Shown piece by piece: positions 61,603-64,000 of a stretch of DNA of 64,000 bases. The notes under the pieces were generated by a model that ran no database searches, was not told the origin of the DNA, and saw only the letters and a program-made list of their open reading frames with translations. The translations under genes were made by a program, and so were the position numbers. The DNA lies in NCBI RefSeq assembly GCF_003065485.1, contig NZ_CP026951.1, positions 1,550,001 through 1,614,000 on the forward strand. The letters are read 5' to 3'. Every line of letters starts with the position of its first letter. The stretch's first letter is position 1. This stretch comes from Salinibacterium hongtaonis. GTDB taxonomy: Bacteria; Actinomycetota; Actinomycetes; Actinomycetales; Microbacteriaceae.

Positions 61603-64000
61603 CAGAAGCCTCTCCCGACGAACTGAGGATCGTTGAGCGCGCGAGTCCCAAGCACCGCAAACCGCGCCGCTCGCAAGAGCACAGGCGAGTCGATGACATT
61701 ACGGAGAAGAGCAACCCGGTCGTTCGCCGACCAGGCGATAATGCGACCCGGCTGGCCCGCGAAAGTTAGGAGAAAGCGAGCGGCAGACGGCTGGTTGGCT
61801 ACCCCGTTCTCTTTCAGAGTGGATGCAAGTACCTCGTCGAAACCAGAAACAAAACTGACTGGCTCTGACCACCGATACAAGTTCCGACCTATGTCTGCTG
61901 CAAGGGACTTATGGCTCGCGGTGATGCCCACCGACTCTTGCATCTCCTCAAGATAGTCAGCCGGTTCCTCTGCCCGCGCCAGCTTTCGTTCCAGAGCAGC
62001 CCAATGAGATCCGCCAAGAACGCTTGCATTCGCGCGTGCAATCGCGTCAAGCACGTCACCCTGTTCGTGTACAGCGAACGCATCAGCGGGCAATTCGGCC
62101 CTGGCCCACATGTGGTGTGCGTCGACGTAGCTCATCACTCCCGCAATCGTCTTACTCAGTTCCGGGACGGATGGATTCGCTCTTCCGAGGGCCAGAACTG
62201 CGTTCGGATTGGTCGGAGCGAGCGCTGCCAGTCGTGCGTCGCCAGCTGTGGCACACAGCAGTCCACCGCGGGGCAAAAGCGGAACCGGGTTTCCCCGCTC
62301 GCAGACAATCCCTTTGAATGGAGTTTCGACCGCGAAGTAGGTGACTTCCGTATCACCGCCGTCAGTCCGGTCGTGGAGCTTGGCTATCTTCTCATCACCT
62401 CGACCACGTTTCAGAAATTGCCATCGAAGGGGTCGAAAGCCGCGTTCAAAAGTCAGAGATGCCAAGCCAAGGCCGTCACGGTGCGCTTCAATCACGCACA
62501 CTTCAGCATCCTCGTACGCGTTTCCAAAAAGTCGATCTGCACGAATAATTTCGGCAAGCGAAGCCCACTCGTCGCCATCGATCGGCAGCACGACTTTTCG
62601 ACGGATCAGCGCAATCTCGGCGTTCTCTGCATTGCGGAGACGTACGACAATCTCTGCCGATGCGCCCGGCGCACAATCGACCGTGATGGTCGCGCGCCCG
62701 TCCCAAAGTTCGGCCAACGTCGGGCGTGCCGGCGATGCCAGCATGCGAATTCCCTCACCCTTACTTGCGTTCTCGGGTCGAACCAGCGGATCACGTACGG
62801 TGATGGCCAGCACGCCGGTCGAAAGTTCACGATCGTCGGCGCCGATGACGACGGCGCTAATTGAGTGCGCACCCACTTCCAACTCGTCAACGGCAAGGAT
62901 CAGCTCAGAATGCCCCTCTGACCACGGCACAAAGTGGGGATGTCCGTCGACTGTTACGAGACAGCGGACTGGTATCAGCTCTGATCGGATCCCGATGATT
63001 GCGGACTCACCGGCCAGCCATTCCGCCGCGCCCTCACCATCCCAAGAACTCGCGACGATCCCGACAGGGCGAACTGTGATCGTGGAAAGCGTTGACAGCC
63101 CTATGGAGACAAGAAGTGCAGCGTCATTCTCGCTTAGTTGCTCCGGGACATCGAGTCGATACGCTGCAGCGCCCGTCGCGCGCAAGGGAATGGGTTCGCA
63201 CCAGGGCAGAGGTGGAGGAGCCTGCTCAATCGCTCCAACGAGAATGTAACTGTGGCTCGGTCGGAGAAATCCCCCCTTCACCTCGACCGCTAGTCCAGTT
63301 CCCTGGGTTCGGTATAGCCACCACGGCCCTCGGGAAATTACGCACTGGTCGGCGAGGATGGTGTTGACGGCGCCAGAACCTCGCTCGAGTGTCACGAACG
63401 GTTGCAACGGATCAGGCCACGAGTCGAATCGAACTTCTTGCCCTGGGAACACGAGGCCGCCTTTAGGCACTGGCCTACTGGCACCAGTCACGACCCCTCG
63501 GCACGACCGAAGTTCTTCATAGACGTGCGGGAGGCGCTCGCTGAGAGAGGTCATGTCCGGCAGTTCTGCGTAAGCGTTCCAAACACCATCAAGCAGGCGC
63601 ATAAACAACTTGGGATCCGTGGCGAGCGGTTGTCGTGCGAGCGTGGCAGTCTTTCGGCCAGTCATCCGGCTTCCGCCGAAGCCACTGGAGCGAACACGAC
63701 TGGCCGCCTGCCGCGCCGAAGCGAGCCATTGCCGAGACTCTCTTTCTCTCGAGAGACCTTCTACCAGCCGGTCAAGTGTCGACTTCACCAGATAAGGCGA
63801 CTCTTCTTCTTCGCCCGACAGCAGTGCCGCAGCTACGCGCCCCAGCAAAGCAGTATTCTGGCAAAAGATGCGGAAGCGGTCGCTGTATAGGTGAGCGCGC
63901 ACTGCTAGGCGCTCACCCAATTCATCCAGGTCATTCAGCAGCGTCGATGTTAGACCTGCCCGGAATTCGAACAGAAGTTGCGCGAGTTGCCGCTGCAAAT
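61602..64000 (-). CDS. Large unknown protein of the DruE-like operon (partial)
   Basis: At least 799 residues; the frame is open at the window edge and a TTG at 63998 is unlikely to be the real start. A helical N-terminal part (RESRQWLASARQAASRVRSS) is followed by a basic linker, then a long beta-rich region with repeated short strands resembling tandem Ig-like or sandwich domains (for example LSTLSTITVRPVGIVASSWD and LAVDELEVGAHSISAVVIGA). The C-terminal 180 residues are helical (SGFDEVLASTLKENGVANQP). No enzymatic motif was found. It is the first gene of the visible operon and may be a target-binding or scaffold protein. Confidence 0.6.
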   Translation of the reverse strand, partial: LQRQLAQLLFEFRAGLTSTLLNDLDELGERLAVRAHLYSDRFRIFCQNTALLGRVAAALLSGEEEESPYLVKSTLDRLVEGLSRERESRQWLASARQAASRVRSSGFGGSRMTGRKTATLARQPLATDPKLFMRLLDGVWNAYAELPDMTSLSERLPHVYEELRSCRGVVTGASRPVPKGGLVFPGQEVRFDSWPDPLQPFVTLERGSGAVNTILADQCVISRGPWWLYRTQGTGLAVEVKGGFLRPSHSYILVGAIEQAPPPLPWCEPIPLRATGAAAYRLDVPEQLSENDAALLVSIGLSTLSTITVRPVGIVASSWDGEGAAEWLAGESAIIGIRSELIPVRCLVTVDGHPHFVPWSEGHSELILAVDELEVGAHSISAVVIGADDRELSTGVLAITVRDPLVRPENASKGEGIRMLASPARPTLAELWDGRATITVDCAPGASAEIVVRLRNAENAEIALIRRKVVLPIDGDEWASLAEIIRADRLFGNAYEDAEVCVIEAHRDGLGLASLTFERGFRPLRWQFLKRGRGDEKIAKLHDRTDGGDTEVTYFAVETPFKGIVCERGNPVPLLPRGGLLCATAGDARLAALAPTNPNAVLALGRANPSVPELSKTIAGVMSYVDAHHMWARAELPADAFAVHEQGDVLDAIARANASVLGGSHWAALERKLARAEEPADYLEEMQESVGITASHKSLAADIGRNLYRWSEPVSFVSGFDEVLASTLKENGVANQPSAARFLLTFAGQPGRIIAWSANDRVALLRNVIDSPVLLRAARFAVLGTRALNDPQFVGRGF

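Overview
The window is about 64 kb of high-GC actinobacterial chromosome. Gene content and order fit a member of the Microbacteriaceae or a close relative: a com-holA-rpsT-lepA-hemW-hrcA-dnaJ-rsmE-phoH-ybeY-era backbone, a long-form leuA, a CIRCE-controlled hrcA, an App1-family phosphatase, a deazaflavin-type nitroreductase and a GTG/TTG-rich start codon repertoire. The family-level placement is an inference from gene content, not from a phylogeny.

Positions 1-24.8 kb hold the housekeeping backbone, mostly on the minus strand. leuA is cut by the left edge and is preceded by a Leu-rich leader peptide and a strong stem-loop, a candidate attenuator. An ABC exporter and a two-component system lie between leuA and era. 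Then come era, a CNNM/CorC protein, ybeY, phoH, a HIT protein, rsmE, dnaJ and hrcA (with a CIRCE operator), two DUF4870 membrane proteins, hemW, a DUF1990 protein, lepA, rpsT, holA, comEC, comEA and leuS.

Positions 24.9-48.4 kb are metabolic and accessory chromosome. They hold an SGNH hydrolase, a pabB-like/pabC-like divergent pair with an 11-bp intergenic gap, DedA, a TetR regulator, an App1 phosphatase, a siderophore-interacting reductase, a GH15 glycosidase, a winged-helix protein, a FUSC-type exporter and a DUF3516 helicase. Next are a lipase-like membrane protein, an unusual SDR with a zinc ribbon, pcm, an alpha/beta hydrolase, an aquaporin, a Ddn-like protein and a pair of acyl-CoA dehydrogenase subunits.

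Positions 48.5-64 kb are an accessory island. It opens with a complete IS3-family element (orfA/orfB with a GGGAAAA slippery site) and a tRNA 3'-end-like fragment with a terminator. Beyond them lie two convergent operons that look like anti-phage defence. The plus-strand operon encodes a GHKL ATPase and a DruA-like (DUF4338-type) protein. The minus-strand operon encodes two large proteins I do not recognise, an approximately 1850-residue DEAH helicase with a DUF1998-type C-terminus (DruE-like), and a RecB/Cas4-like PD-(D/E)XK nuclease interrupted by a single-base frameshift. All minus-strand junctions overlap by 1-4 bases. The two operons meet tail to tail at a shared CTAG. This combination resembles Druantia but matches none of the Druantia layouts I know, and it is the best candidate in the window for an undescribed system. 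The operon continues past the right edge.
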